64,000 bases of DNA from Pyrus communis (taxonomy: Eukaryota > Streptophyta > Magnoliopsida > Rosales > Rosaceae): NCBI RefSeq assembly GCF_963583255.1, contig NC_084807.1:25178381-25242380 (forward strand), in the 5' to 3' direction. The notes beneath the pieces were generated by a model. That model saw only the letters and a list, made by a program, of their open reading frames with translations. It was not told the DNA's origin and made no database searches. Below are positions 35,583-45,860 of the stretch, piece by piece (the first letter of the stretch is position 1; the number at the start of each line of letters is the position of its first letter). A program made the translations under genes and the position numbers.

Positions 35583-35693
35583 GGCTTTGTGATTTGGGGG
35601 TATGATTAGCAGGAAGCTGGGGAGATGGAGGGAGGATGTGGAAATGTTTGTCTGAAAAAACAATGAGATTGCATGTAACTGATGTTTGAAGGC

Positions 35694-35761
35694 TGTATAT
35701 ATCTTGGGGTGTGAGATTTTCAGCTGACAATTGCCTTCAAGTCTTGGCCAAGTGGTAGGTG
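35694..35761 (-). promoter_or_regulatory. CHIL core promoter: TATA box, E-boxes and AC/MYB element
   Basis: On the minus strand a TATA-like AGATATATACA lies at 35703-35694. Upstream are CAGCTG (35721-35726) and CAATTG (about 35729-35734), both E-box type, and CACCTACC (35761-35754), which contains the AC element ACCTACC bound by R2R3-MYB factors. This matches the MYB-bHLH control usual for flavonoid genes. Confidence 0.55.
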
Positions 35762-35764
35762 TTA

Positions 35765-36240
35765 CTTTTGTGGAGGTTGTTAAAGCTTGTGATCACATCT
35801 CACCTTCTCCAACTTAACTTTGCAATTGAGAAAATGATGGTGTCATCCGCGTTTTTATTTTACTTCTCACACACAAGTTTTAATTTTCAATTATCGGATT
35901 GAATAAATGGAAAAAATAATAATAATAATGGACAAAAATTAACAAAGATGTGTAGAAAGTGAAAAACAGTGTGTAGATAACACTACCCTTGTAAAAATTT
36001 CCATGTCGACTCCAAATTTGATTAGAAATTTAGATAATTTAGGATCTTTTGTATGGTAGTGGAATACGAACATGTGACATAACCAATTCACTCGTATTAA
36101 AACACATAAATTGCTTATTTATGTTATACGTCAAAGCAAATCTAATAGTTATACTTTATGATTCTGTTTGGTATTATATGACAAACTTTCCATGATTCGG
36201 ATTACTTATGACAATAAATGAGCATGCAATGAGCTGGTAA
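35765..36240. other. Spacer upstream of CHIL
   Basis: AT-rich with no supported gene; a few AAT repeats at about 35916-35930. Confidence 0.4.
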
Positions 36241-36244
36241 GAAG

Positions 36245-36325
36245 CTTGCATCTAAGCTGGTTAAAAACATTCATCTTCGTACCCTATGTTCCGAGTTCGT
36301 ATCCCCCTCTACTTTTATACTTTTA
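36245..36325 (+). mobile_element. Possible tRNA-derived SINE fragment
   Basis: AAGCTGGTTAAAAACATTC resembles an A box and TTCCGAGTTCGTATCCCCC about 35 bases later a B box, followed by CTCTACTTTTATAC. Only the head region is recognisable. Confidence 0.4.
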
Positions 36326-36705
36326 AAAGAAGACATAAAATGAGTTCAAACTATTCAAAATGTACTTGATGAGAAATGGATCGTGAGAATTATCATCCCA
36401 AATTCCATAGCATGCTTGGAAACATTAACACAAAGAGTGTGTCACTTGGTTTGCAAGGTACCAAGATAGCCACTTTTCATAGTCCATATTCTTTTCCAAA
36501 ATTTGCTAACAAGTCCTCAATATTTACTACCTTTTCAATTAAGAATTTAGTTGGAGGGCCTCCAGCGACCCACGTGTGCAACAGTTCAAGTTTTACGTCC
36601 ACCGTTCCTTCTACTTACCCGTCCTTATGAATCAACATCATATATACCCGTCCACCTTCCTGGGAACAGAAGGGGCAAATAGGATATAAAATATATTTGG
36701 TTTCG

Positions 36706-36874
36706 TCTGGAAGTATTTTAAAATAATTAAAAGTTTTTTTGATGAAAATATTTTTGCAACCGATTTTTAGTAAAAACGTAAATGAATTCTGAAACAACAT
36801 TTGAAGTGCTTCCTGAAAGAAGCACATAACTTCTCTAAAAATGTTTTCTATCATTTTAAAAGTACTTTCAAACG
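36706..36874. mobile_element. Foldback element with TTTGAAAGTATTTTTAAAA-type ends, copy 2
   Basis: The left end TGGAAGTATTTTAAAATAA and right end TCATTTTAAAAGTACTTTCAAA are inverted. The interior ACCGATTTTTAGTAAAAACG and GAAAGAAGCACATAA are shared with 54407-54617. Confidence 0.6.
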
Positions 36875-36899
36875 TACCCTTTATTTTATTTTTTATTTT

Positions 36900-38052
36900 T
36901 ATTTTTTTGGACACGGATTAGAATTTGATTTTTTTTTTCCATGCACCTACGACCTACCAACTGCAACAATATTGTTGGGTGCGATTTTATGGTAGCCCAC
37001 GCTTCAAGATAAATGTTTCCGCATTGGGCCCATCCTTAGGGCTAGTTTGGTATCCCAAACTAACCCTTCGATAGGCCTCCACATTGTTACAGAAGCCCAA
37101 TAGCATTGCCAAATGGCGGGCTGATTCGGCTGATCCCTAACAATACCAACGAAGCAACTTATTTGGAGTGAAAAATTCAGACACGATATGTTATAAGAAT
37201 TGAAATTACCTGATTATAAAATGATTATCTGACTAAGGATTAGATTGAGTTTACTTAAATTTTATTAAAAGTAGCTTCTTAAAAAAGTTGGGCTCTTAAT
37301 TGTATTTGGTAAATTAAAAAAAAATGTTCTTTTTTTTTTCTTTTCAAATTCATGAGTCTAAAACAGTAGAAAGCATAAGCAGTTCTACGTATGCTTCTAA
37401 TAAAAACGATTTTTTTTAAGAGGGAGGTGAACAACACCAGTTAATAAAACTTTCACATTGATAATCCTACCCTCATCATTTTTTGCTAAAAGCACTTTTA
37501 CCAAACACTTACCTGTTTTTTTTTACAGCTGTTTATTCTCACAGCAAAACATAAACAATTTTGAAAAAAAACACAGTAACCCCAATCTAGTCCTAACTCT
37601 ATGAAAACAATATTAATATTGTTTAACATGATTTCAAATGTACATGATCAAACGTTGTTTTCACCAATGATCATCGGTGATGTAAACAAAGTAGTGCCAT
37701 ATGATCGTGAAAAGCATCATCGATGGCAGACAAGAGAAATGGACAATATTATTGGATCATTTGCATTGGTATCTCTGGCCAAAGCATGAGATTTCCAACT
37801 TTATTCCTTGGCAAATTTACGTACAATACAAGCAAAAGGCTCTTTTAGTTTCTATCTTTTATGCTTGGACGACCTTCTCATATATTAACATGCACATTTG
37901 TGCTTATTAAAAATTCAACCTTAACGCAACTTACTTGGAGCGTAGTGTTAAGCACTCTTAACTGCTTGAACTGCAAAGGTTTACGGAACTAATTAGCCCT
38001 ATATATTCCATCATGTACTTAACCATCTTCTTCAATTCAGTAAACATTAATA
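36900..38052. other. Spacer upstream of the P450
   Basis: No gene. About 37255-37510 has scattered AGAAGC/AAAAGCACTTTTACC motifs resembling the foldback families. A TATA-like CTATATATT at about 37999-38007, 46 bp before the P450 ATG, may be its core promoter or lie in its leader. Confidence 0.4.
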
Positions 38053-40800
38053 ATGGAACTCTCTTTATTACAATTTATGACAGTTTCAGCATTAACCCTA
38101 ATAGCCATTTTTGCTGGATATTTCAAGTTTAAAACTTCATCTTCTTCCCTGGGCAAGAAGCTTCCACCAGGGTCATTTGGTCTTCCTCTCATTGGTGAGT
38201 CCATAAGCTTCATTAGGGCACAAAACCAGGACAAAACTAGTGAGTGGATCCAAACCCGAATCCGCAAGCATGGACCCGTCTTCAAAACCTCACTCATGGG
38301 CTCCAAAACAGTGGTTTTAACTGGCCAAGCCGGAAACCGGTTTGTGTTCAGCGGAAGTGACAATGGTATTGCAGGCAACCAAGTCGCAACTGTAGCCAAG
38401 GTTTTGGGAAAGCACAGCATCTTTGAGCTTTCGGGGTCCAGGCACAAACTTGTCAGGAATGCACTGATGAGCTTCTTAAAACCAGAAAGCGTTCAGAGAT
38501 TTGTGGGTGAAATCGATTCTCTAGTCCAAAAACAGTTGTTTCAGGTAACATATGTGTTAGCTAGCTTGATACACTATTTTGTTTAAAATTAACATAAAGG
38601 AATATTCAAACTCGAAACCTCTTTCAAAATAGATGCAATCAAACGCTAGTTAACTAGATATGCATTGTTGCTTCTAATTGCAACGTCATGGACTAACGCA
38701 GTTTGCTTGATTTTCTTTTAATTATTATTGCTAAGGAGAGGGGATAGAGTTCGAAACTATTATACAATATTAGGTAATGAATAGTTTCAAACCCAAGATG
38801 CATGACGGAAATACAACACCCTATTTATTAGATATTGGACAACATATATATGCACGCAATTTACTTAATAACTTTTGACTTATCATTACACAGGAGCTGG
38901 ATGGCAAGGATCTGGCACAAATGGTGGGTTTGATGAAGAAAATAACATTCAAGGTGACTTGCAGTTTGTTTTTTGGATTACCAGAAGGGCCGGAGAAAGA
39001 TGCATTGCTTGAAGATTTTACCATTGCCACCAAGGGTTTGTGGGCGATTCCACTGAACGTTCCGGGGACCATATTTTACAGAGCCATGCATGCACGTGCC
39101 AGGATATCACAGGTCCTCACAAAACTCATGCAAAATCGACAAAAAGAAGAGAATAGCAAGCCCTCCCAAATGAATGACATCATCTCTGTCTTCCTCCGTT
39201 TGCGAGATGAAGATGGTGAGTCTCTCCAAGAGGAGGAGATTCTTGACAATTTCATCACTCTGATATTTGCTAGTCATGACACCACCACAATTCTCCTCAG
39301 CCTTTTTATAAGACATCTTTCCACAGACCCCAAGACTCGTAGTGAGGTGCTTCAAGGTAATGCAAACTTTGCAATCTAATTAATTATTTCATGCATCATG
39401 AAATTACATATCAAATTAAATGCCCTTAACTACTTGAATTTTAAGCTAGAAATCAGTTGTCGAACAAAATTATAATAAACTGAGGATAACATGTGTTCCT
39501 TCGTGGGGGACTTACTTGTCCCCTACTTATGATCAACGGATTTTTACTATCCCAACATCATAATCGGAGCCGTTCATTCTCTTTATTATCTTCTAAAAAT
39601 TATATCCTCCAAAAATCATTCAATTTGGAGATCGTTTTGTCATCCATACTTGTTAAATCAATCAACAGCTTTGGTAACAAGTAACATCATCATGATGAAC
39701 CGTCTATTTGTTTTATGGATATGAATGACTAAAAAATCTCCAATTTGAATGATTTTTTGTGTATATGATTTTTAGATGATGATAAAGAGAATGAATAGTT
39801 CCAATTATGATGTGTGGACGATAAACGTTCGTTAATCTAAGTGGAGAGGGCAAGTAATTAAGTTCCCCCATGCGGAGGGACACAAGCATTATCCTTAAGC
39901 TGAATGATTTTTTGTTGTTGGAACTGAATGCTCTTAACTACATGAATTATTAAGCAATGACAAGTTGTTACATAATATTACAAATCAGGCAAAATTTTCT
40001 TAACTTACTAAACTATTAACATTATAAATCAGTTGCTATAAATCAATTGCCATATAATTACATATGAGGTTGAATACTCTTGACTACTTGATATAACTGG
40101 AGTACGACGGTTATCACTTATTTATAAATATTTGGCATGATCAAATAGGTTTAGTAATTTGATGTGCACGTTATATACCATGACAGAGCAAGAGGAAGTA
40201 GTGAAGGCTGTGGAAGCAAGGGATGATGGAAAGCTTAGATGGAGTGAAATCCAAATGATGAAGCACACATGGAGAGTGGGCCAAGAGCTCATGAGATTGA
40301 ACCCTCCAGTTTTCGGCAACTTCAAATGTGCTTCCAGAGACACATCCTTTGATGGCTTTGATATCCCCAAGGGATGGAAGGTACTATAAAAGAGCTAAGA
40401 ACTTCGTTGATATATATCATATGTGATATATCGTCTCGTATCAGTTTTGAACTCAGAACTTCGTCGAACAAAAGTTTATCGCACGTTATGATCCCAGGTT
40501 TTTTGGGTGGCATCTGCAACACACATGGACGACAAGATATTTGAAGATCCAAACAAGTTTGATCCATCACGATTCGCGAGTTCATCAAAATCATCATATC
40601 CACCGTACACGTACATTCCATTTGGCGCAGGTCCACGGATATGCCCCGGGCTAGAATTTGCAAGAATTGAAGTGTTGCTCATCATTCATCATCTAACTAA
40701 GAATTATTCTTGGACACCAATGATCAAGGACGAACCCATAAGACGTGAACCACTGCCCTACCCAGCCATGGGACTTCCAGTTAAGCTTCATAAAAAATAA
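38053..40800 (+). CDS. Cytochrome P450 of the CYP85 clan (CYP716/CYP728-like)
   Basis: A haem-thiolate monooxygenase anchored in the ER by an N-terminal helix (residues 8-26). Exons 38053-38544, 38894-39356, 40187-40380, 40498-40800; 1452 nt (483 aa), the normal length. The Pro-rich hinge KLPPGSFGLPLIGESISF is present. The I-helix reads FASHDTTT (289-296), so the usual Gly of the A-G-x-D/E-T pattern is Ser291. The K-helix EXXR is ELMR (352-355), then FDPSRF (404-409), and the haem loop PFGAGPRICPG places the thiolate ligand at Cys432. CYP85-clan enzymes oxidise triterpenoids, steroids, hormones and related terpenoids; the nearest look is CYP716/CYP728 ('taxadiene hydroxylase-like' annotations), but the substrate cannot be read from sequence. 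Intron 2 holds a long foldback element (39483-39897). The frame is intact throughout. Confidence 0.92.
39483..39897. mobile_element. Long foldback (MITE-like) element inside P450 intron 2
   Basis: Left TGAGGATAACATGTGTTCC...GGGGGACTTACTTG and right CAAGTAATTAAGTTCCCCC...ACACAAGCATTATCCTTA are imperfect reverse complements. Further in, GAGCCGTTCATTCTCTTTAT pairs with AAAGAGAATGAATAGTTCC. No open frame of note. Confidence 0.7.
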
Positions 40801-42060
40801 CCATATAGAGTTCCGAGCCAAAAGACGCAACCTTAAGAGTCAAGTGATTAAGAGAATTCACTTTTAACTTATCACACGTCATTTTTTATCTTATCACACA
40901 CTCCTATCTATTTATGAACATCAAGTTAAATGAGTCAGAAGTAAACTGCAAACATAATTAAATAAAAGTGTGTTGAAGGATAAAAAGAATGTATTTATCG
41001 TTTCCCTTTTTTATATATAAAAGGCATCATGCATGTGTTAATGCCATAATTTAGAGCTTTGATTTGTGCAAAGTCTTAGTCAATAGTCCATCATATGGGT
41101 CTTATTTGAGGGGATTGACCAAGTAAGCACCCACCCACATGCGGCCTTCCTTCAAGTGTCAACTTTCAACTACTATATCAATATTAGAGTACTGTTTTTA
41201 ATTTTGTCATGATTTTCTTGTGTTGTAATTATTTAACGTATGGGGACTTTATATGTCATGTCCAAAATCAAGATATTAAAGAGGTAGACACACAACGTGA
41301 TGCAATCACTAGAATATACGTTGTTACTTTCGTAATTTAATAACTTCCAACCTACGTTATATATACGTTATATATCGTTACGATTAAATTAGAATTCAGC
41401 GATAGATCAAACTAAGAGATTGAATTTTCTTTATCAAACATGTTGAACCATAAGCTACTTTTCAGATGAATTTTTTAGTATCCTTGTTAAATTGTCACAG
41501 TGTTACATCTTTCAATGATAGAAAACGTATACGAAGAAAGAGTTGGGTTCCACTTTAAAATCAATTAGCAATATAAGGAGTAATCAAATCTCTTATAAGC
41601 TCATATAGGTCCCACCTTTCATCAACGGGGGATTCATATCAACCGTGTAAACTCATCATTTATATATATCACAACATATATGGACTCGTTTAGATGTGAT
41701 TTTCAAATGACCGAAACTAGTTTTAGCAAAAATATTTTTGAATTTTAAAAACACTTTAAGTATTTTTTTAATAAGCACTTTTTTTTATTTTTTTTCTCCA
41801 GAATCTACTTAAATTTTTATTACAAATTAGTTCAAAAAAATATTTTTACCGTAAGAACTTCAATCATTTTAAAAACGGTTTAAAGTGAGTTCTATATTAG
41901 TAACAACATGCGACAAATACAACTTAACACTACGAAGCCTAACATATGCTATGACGGAGACACCCAATGATCCCAATTTAATGGGACACGACCTTAAATT
42001 AGCCATAGAAATATGTTGGGGTCGTACGGTCTGAGGCCAATGGAAAAAGCACAGGCCCCG
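40801..42060. other. Spacer between the P450 and the 42707 gene
   Basis: No gene. About 41690-41890 has AAAACACTTTAAG and CATTTTAAAAACGG segments weakly resembling the foldback family at 54407-54617. Confidence 0.4.
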
Positions 42061-42360
42061 TAATTCCAGGTGGATTTATTCTGTCTACGTGGATATATAA
42101 ATCCCAAGAGCTACGCCAACGTGTCAATTCTCTCTGGATTCATTGGCCGAGCTTTCCACGGAGAGGATGTCCGGACTGTGCCAGCGTCCGAACTCCATGC
42201 ACTTTCAACGCGCCACGTCTTCCCAGTCGCCAGGTGGGACCCTTCCACTCCACCCTTTTATTACAAAAAGGTCCAGCACCCTTGATCTGACAAGAAGTCA
42301 TCACAGCCAACGGCCCAGATCAAAAGAATGCGGTCCACGCCAAGAATTCAAACCCCGCGT

Positions 42361-42570
42361 CCACGTGCACCGCGCGGGGACGGAGCATCCGAGCACGCGC
42401 CCGCTCATGCCGAACGAAATACCATTGGGAAATTCCGAATCGTCCCCCTTTTAACCGACTCTCCCGACTCTTTTGAGTCCAATCCGGACTCGGAAACGTG
42501 AAAATTATTTTCCAAACGTCAGTTTTGGATTTGGAATCCAACTTCGCCGCTCTTGGCCGCGTATATAAGA
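42361..42570 (+). promoter_or_regulatory. Promoter of the 42707 gene: G-box/ABRE and TATA box
   Basis: CCACGTGC (42361-42368) is a G-box/ABRE core, followed at once by CACCGCGCGGGG, which resembles a coupling element. A TATA box GTATATAAG lies at 42561-42569, about 140 bp before the ATG. Both suggest abscisic-acid or light control, as inference. Confidence 0.5.
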
Positions 42571-42706
42571 GAAACAGCTCGAGCTTCCACCATAGCAACA
42601 ACCTGACTCGGATTCAAAGACGTCGGCGGCAAGAAAACGTTTTGGAAAACGTTTTCAGAAAACACTGGTTTTTGATCGGACGACGCAGTTTCTTCTGTGA
42701 TTGCGA

Positions 42707-43432
42707 ATGGCATCGGTTGGAATCCAATTCGGAGGAAATAACAGCGCCGTTCTTGATCACCGCCGTCAGAACGGTCTTTGCGTTTGCAGCCCTTCTTCCA
42801 ATCGGAGCGTGTCGATGATCCGTGGATCCCGGGGGAAAAGAGGAAATTCGGTAGTGGCCATGGCGCGGGTGGGATTGGAGGCGGTGGGGCGGGAGCGAAG
42901 GGGCGGCGGTGGAAAAGAGAGCGAGGCTGCGGCGACTGCGTATGAGAAGTTGGACGCGTGGATGAGGGAGTCGGTGGTGGAGATAGTCCAGAATCTCCGG
43001 GAGGCGCCGCTGTTGGTCAATGTGTACGGGAGGAGTAGTACGGACGGTAGGCCGAGGCTGGAGACGGAGAAGCGGGTGGAGGAGGAGAATTGGGACGGGC
43101 TCAGACGTAAATGGGAGGCGGGAGTGGCGCCATTTCCCGACGGCGTTATCTTCGTCGAAGAACTGGACGACAATGATAACGGTGGCGGTGAGGGTAACGG
43201 TAAAGATGACGGAGGGGATGCGATCACGAAGGCGTGGGGGTTAGTGGTGCAGGGGAAGGGGAAGGAGAGTGGGCCCGCCTGTTACTTGTTGAAGACGAGT
43301 AAAGTGAATAACGGGTCGGGCTTCGGGCTCGGTATGGGCTTGGGCTGCACCCATTTCTGTTTGGTTCCGGTGAGCAGTTTCAGGGAGAAGGCCCAATCGC
43401 AGCTGAAGAATTGTTGGTTGTTGCAGGCCTAG
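42707..43432 (+). CDS. Intronless, probably plastid-targeted protein of unknown function
   Basis: I do not recognise a named function. The single exon encodes 241 aa. Residues 1 to about 55 (MASVGIQFGGNNSAVLDHRR...SNRSVSMIRGSRGKRGNSVV) are rich in Ser, Arg and Gly with few acids, like a chloroplast transit peptide. A Gly-rich linker with RERRGGGGKE follows. The core contains YEKLDAWMRESVVEIVQNLREAPLLVNVYG, a helical then beta-like segment. The C-terminal half has FPDGVIFVEEL, an acidic and Gly-rich low-complexity stretch (DDNDNGGGEGNGKDDGGD), AWGLVVQGKG and a Cys-containing tail (CYLLKT, GCTHFCLVPV). The local GC content is clearly higher than in its surroundings. A promoter with G-box and TATA box supports a real gene. 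The upstream TTG is not a start; the ATG at 42707 is. Confidence 0.82.
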   Translation: MASVGIQFGGNNSAVLDHRRQNGLCVCSPSSNRSVSMIRGSRGKRGNSVVAMARVGLEAVGRERRGGGGKESEAAATAYEKLDAWMRESVVEIVQNLREAPLLVNVYGRSSTDGRPRLETEKRVEEENWDGLRRKWEAGVAPFPDGVIFVEELDDNDNGGGEGNGKDDGGDAITKAWGLVVQGKGKESGPACYLLKTSKVNNGSGFGLGMGLGCTHFCLVPVSSFREKAQSQLKNCWLLQA

Positions 43433-43937
43433 GCCCAATAATGCTAATTCACATCCTCTCCAACTCATTTGTAAATTTATACCAAATTGATTGATCTCCT
43501 CCTAGAAGAAAGCAAGAAAAAAGGGATAATAATTCATTTAAGTTGAATCATTTAGTTCATGATTTATAATTGTACAACTTATCAAGAAGAGGGAAGCAAT
43601 TTACTAGAATCTCGTTTTATTTTTTTGTTTGTTTATAAGTTTTAATTATATTTGAATTTACGGGTTTATTCAATTAAGATTTAGGTTTTTCGTATTACTT
43701 TTTCTGAAGTGGCACTTTGATCTTTTTTTAAGTTTTGTTCTTCACCTAAGATGCTAAATTAAACTATTCAAAGTTGACAACAACTATATTTGTTGCCCAT
43801 TCACGTTATGCTATGTAAAAATTGACATATCGGATATTTTGACATTTGCGTTGGAGATACTAAGCATTATTTGTGCTACAAGATTGGAATTATCTTACAT
43901 TTGTGCAAGTGGTTTAAGGTCGACTAGACATGACCAA
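43433..43937. other. 3' flank of the 42707 gene
   Basis: Probable 3' UTR and AT-rich spacer; no gene or clear repeat is seen. Confidence 0.4.
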
Positions 43938-44195
43938 TAGGATCCTCTCCGGATCCTTTTGGTGAGAATGTCAAGTATTGTTTGTCTTTAATTTTGTCAA
44001 GTACTATTTGTTTTTTAATTTTAGGGCAGTGACATTCCAAAAATTTCATTTGTACAAAGTATAGAGTGTAGAATGAAATTTTTGGAATGTCAATAACAAA
44101 TTCTTAATTTTAAATAAAAATATTTAAAATAATTTCATACCGTACGATGTACGACGAATATATATGATTCCAAGATCCTCACAAAGAGAATCGGG
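43938..44195. mobile_element. GGATCC-ended MITE-like element, diverged copy 3
   Basis: The left end AATAGGATCCTCTCCGGATCC and the right end AAGATCCTCACAAAGAGAATC are roughly inverted. The core ATACCGTACGATGTACGACGAA resembles that of 9807-10000. An internal repeat of GTCAAGTA-TGTTTGT and a 63-bp perfect foldback (44030-44092) lie inside it. Confidence 0.5.
44030..44092. repeat. 63-bp perfect foldback (21-bp arms, 21-nt spacer)
   Basis: Arm 44030-44050 (TGACATTCCAAAAATTTC...) is the exact reverse complement of 44072-44092, with spacer 44051-44071. It is nested inside the 43938-44195 element. It could be a very young, tiny inverted-repeat element or a small-RNA hairpin. Confidence 0.85.
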
Positions 44196-44654
44196 ATTCT
44201 GGACATGACTTGTGTTGTTTGTGACTTTACTTGCTGCAATTGGTGATGCGTTGTACTAATATTTGATAACTATGGAATGCTTTTGAGATATTGTGGATCA
44301 TATCGCTAGCCCTTTCCCTTATCCGAACATTAATGCATTATTTTTTTTTACCAAAAAATAAAAAATATTATATTGTCTTTTCTTTGCGTGTTTATACAGA
44401 TCTCTTGATTTTCCCGTAATCAACAATGTAATTTTTGCCATTATTTGTTGAACAACACATGTTTCTGTATAATTTTGGGTTTTAATTCTTGAGCTTGGGT
44501 GGTCAATTTGAATTTTTCGCAATCAATCAATTTTAGTATTTTGTACTTTATCAGTTTGGATTTTTGTATTTATTGATAATCCGGATAGAGAAGTTTCATC
44601 ATGAAATGATGAATTATTGATCATTTTGTCTTGTATAAGGAATGATGAATTATT

Positions 44655-44755
44655 CTAAATTACTATAATTTTTTTGGGAGAAGATTCGAATTTGAGTTCA
44701 ATTTGACAGATATACTGACTTTACCAACTGATCTAACTCACAAATATATTTGTTT
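44655..44755 (-). mobile_element. tRNA-derived SINE fragment
   Basis: On the minus strand GTGAGTTAGATCAGTTGGTAA resembles a tRNA A box and AAATTCGAATCTTCTCCC a B box about 35 bases later, followed by an A-rich tail near 44665. Confidence 0.5.
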
Positions 44756-44810
44756 TGAGAATTATTTAATACAGTCTAATTAAGGTTTCTAAATACACAA
44801 TTTGAGGTAA

Positions 44811-44874
44811 AATTATAAAGTTGTGATGCAAATAGTCCTAATTATAAAGTTGTGATGCAAATAGTCCTAATTAT
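44811..44874. repeat. Tandem duplication, 29-bp unit
   Basis: AATTATAAAGTTGTGATGCA starts at 44811 and again at 44840; the two units are identical in sequence. Confidence 0.85.
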
Positions 44875-44894
44875 ATTCCACCGTGTTAAGTAGA

Positions 44895-45100
44895 ATCATA
44901 TCTACCAGGAGGCTAATTTCGTTGCGGATTCCATTGCTAATGTCAACCTATCCATTTCCAACATGCATGATGCACCTTTGGGATAGGTCTATCCTTCTTG
45001 TTGCTTCTCGTGCTTCGTTATTTGATTGTAATGACACTGGTTGTAGTAGATGTTTGTCTCTTTGAATGAAGTTTTATTCATTAAAGAAAAACCAAACATT
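44895..45100 (+). mobile_element. LINE 3' fragment with RNase H C-terminus
   Basis: Frame-reading from about 44903 gives YQEANFVADSIANVN, matching the conserved REaNxxADxLA segment of the RNase H domain in plant LINEs. It is followed by DAPLWDRSILLVASRAS, a stop, and then TTTGAATGAAGTTTTATTCATTAAAG, a typical LINE 3' end. All upstream domains are absent. Confidence 0.7.
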
Positions 45101-45337
45101 ACCCCAACACAAGATTACATGATTAATTATTGTGACCAGCTATCCATGCAACCAAATAATCCTCAATCTGAAACGCGTGGGGAAATCATGATGATTCCCC
45201 CTTTTGGGCCCAAACCAAATAGAGATCCCTTCGCTTCCAAAACCTTTTGTTTGAATTTGAAAACGCCCCACATTGTTTGTAGAAATTGATAATCTCTGGA
45301 TCTCTTTCTCCTAATCCACTAAATTAGAAAATATGTG

Positions 45338-45442
45338 CTGTTAAAATTTGATCCAACAGCTATAAATAGGGGTTCCCTTTAAGTTATAGTAACTTTAGCC
45401 GTTAGAATCCCTATTTGTAACTGTTAAATCAAATTTCAACAC
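45338..45442. mobile_element. Diverged relative of the 31227-31303 inverted-repeat element
   Basis: TTAAAATTTGATCCAACAGC and TGTTAAATCAAATTTCAAC are inverted around TAGGGGTTCCCTTTAAGTTA, mirroring the order seen at 31227-31303. Confidence 0.5.
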
Positions 45443-45860
45443 AAGGATTCTTTGGTGGATTGTTGTTTTTCGTTGTTTAATCCTAAAAGCTTCGTCCCTA
45501 ATCACAATTTAAAACAAACAACATTTGTGTCGCCGCAGTCAGCAGCGAGAGAGGGCGCGCTCTTCTCTGCAAAAATTCAAATTTGATAATTATCGAAATC
45601 GAATTAATAATAAAAATACCCACCAGAGATCTGTCCTCCTACGCGCCCCCAATCAAAAACCCTAACCCCACCAACCCCTCTTCCCTCCCAATCCGAATTT
45701 CTTGATTTCTCATCAGAAGAACGAAGACTGGTCGTTTTGGGATAAACCCTTTTTGTTTAGGGTTGGAAAGTTTTCAAATTTCGCGCCCATGTGATAAATT
45801 TTCCAGTTCTTGCAAAGGGGTCGGTCTGAAAGTTTCGTTTTTGAATTGGGTTCGAAGGTT

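Noticed and set aside
42766..43227. 153-codon minus-strand open frame over the 42707 gene
   Set aside because: Shadow of the GC-rich coding frame; poly-Ser and poly-Pro content only.
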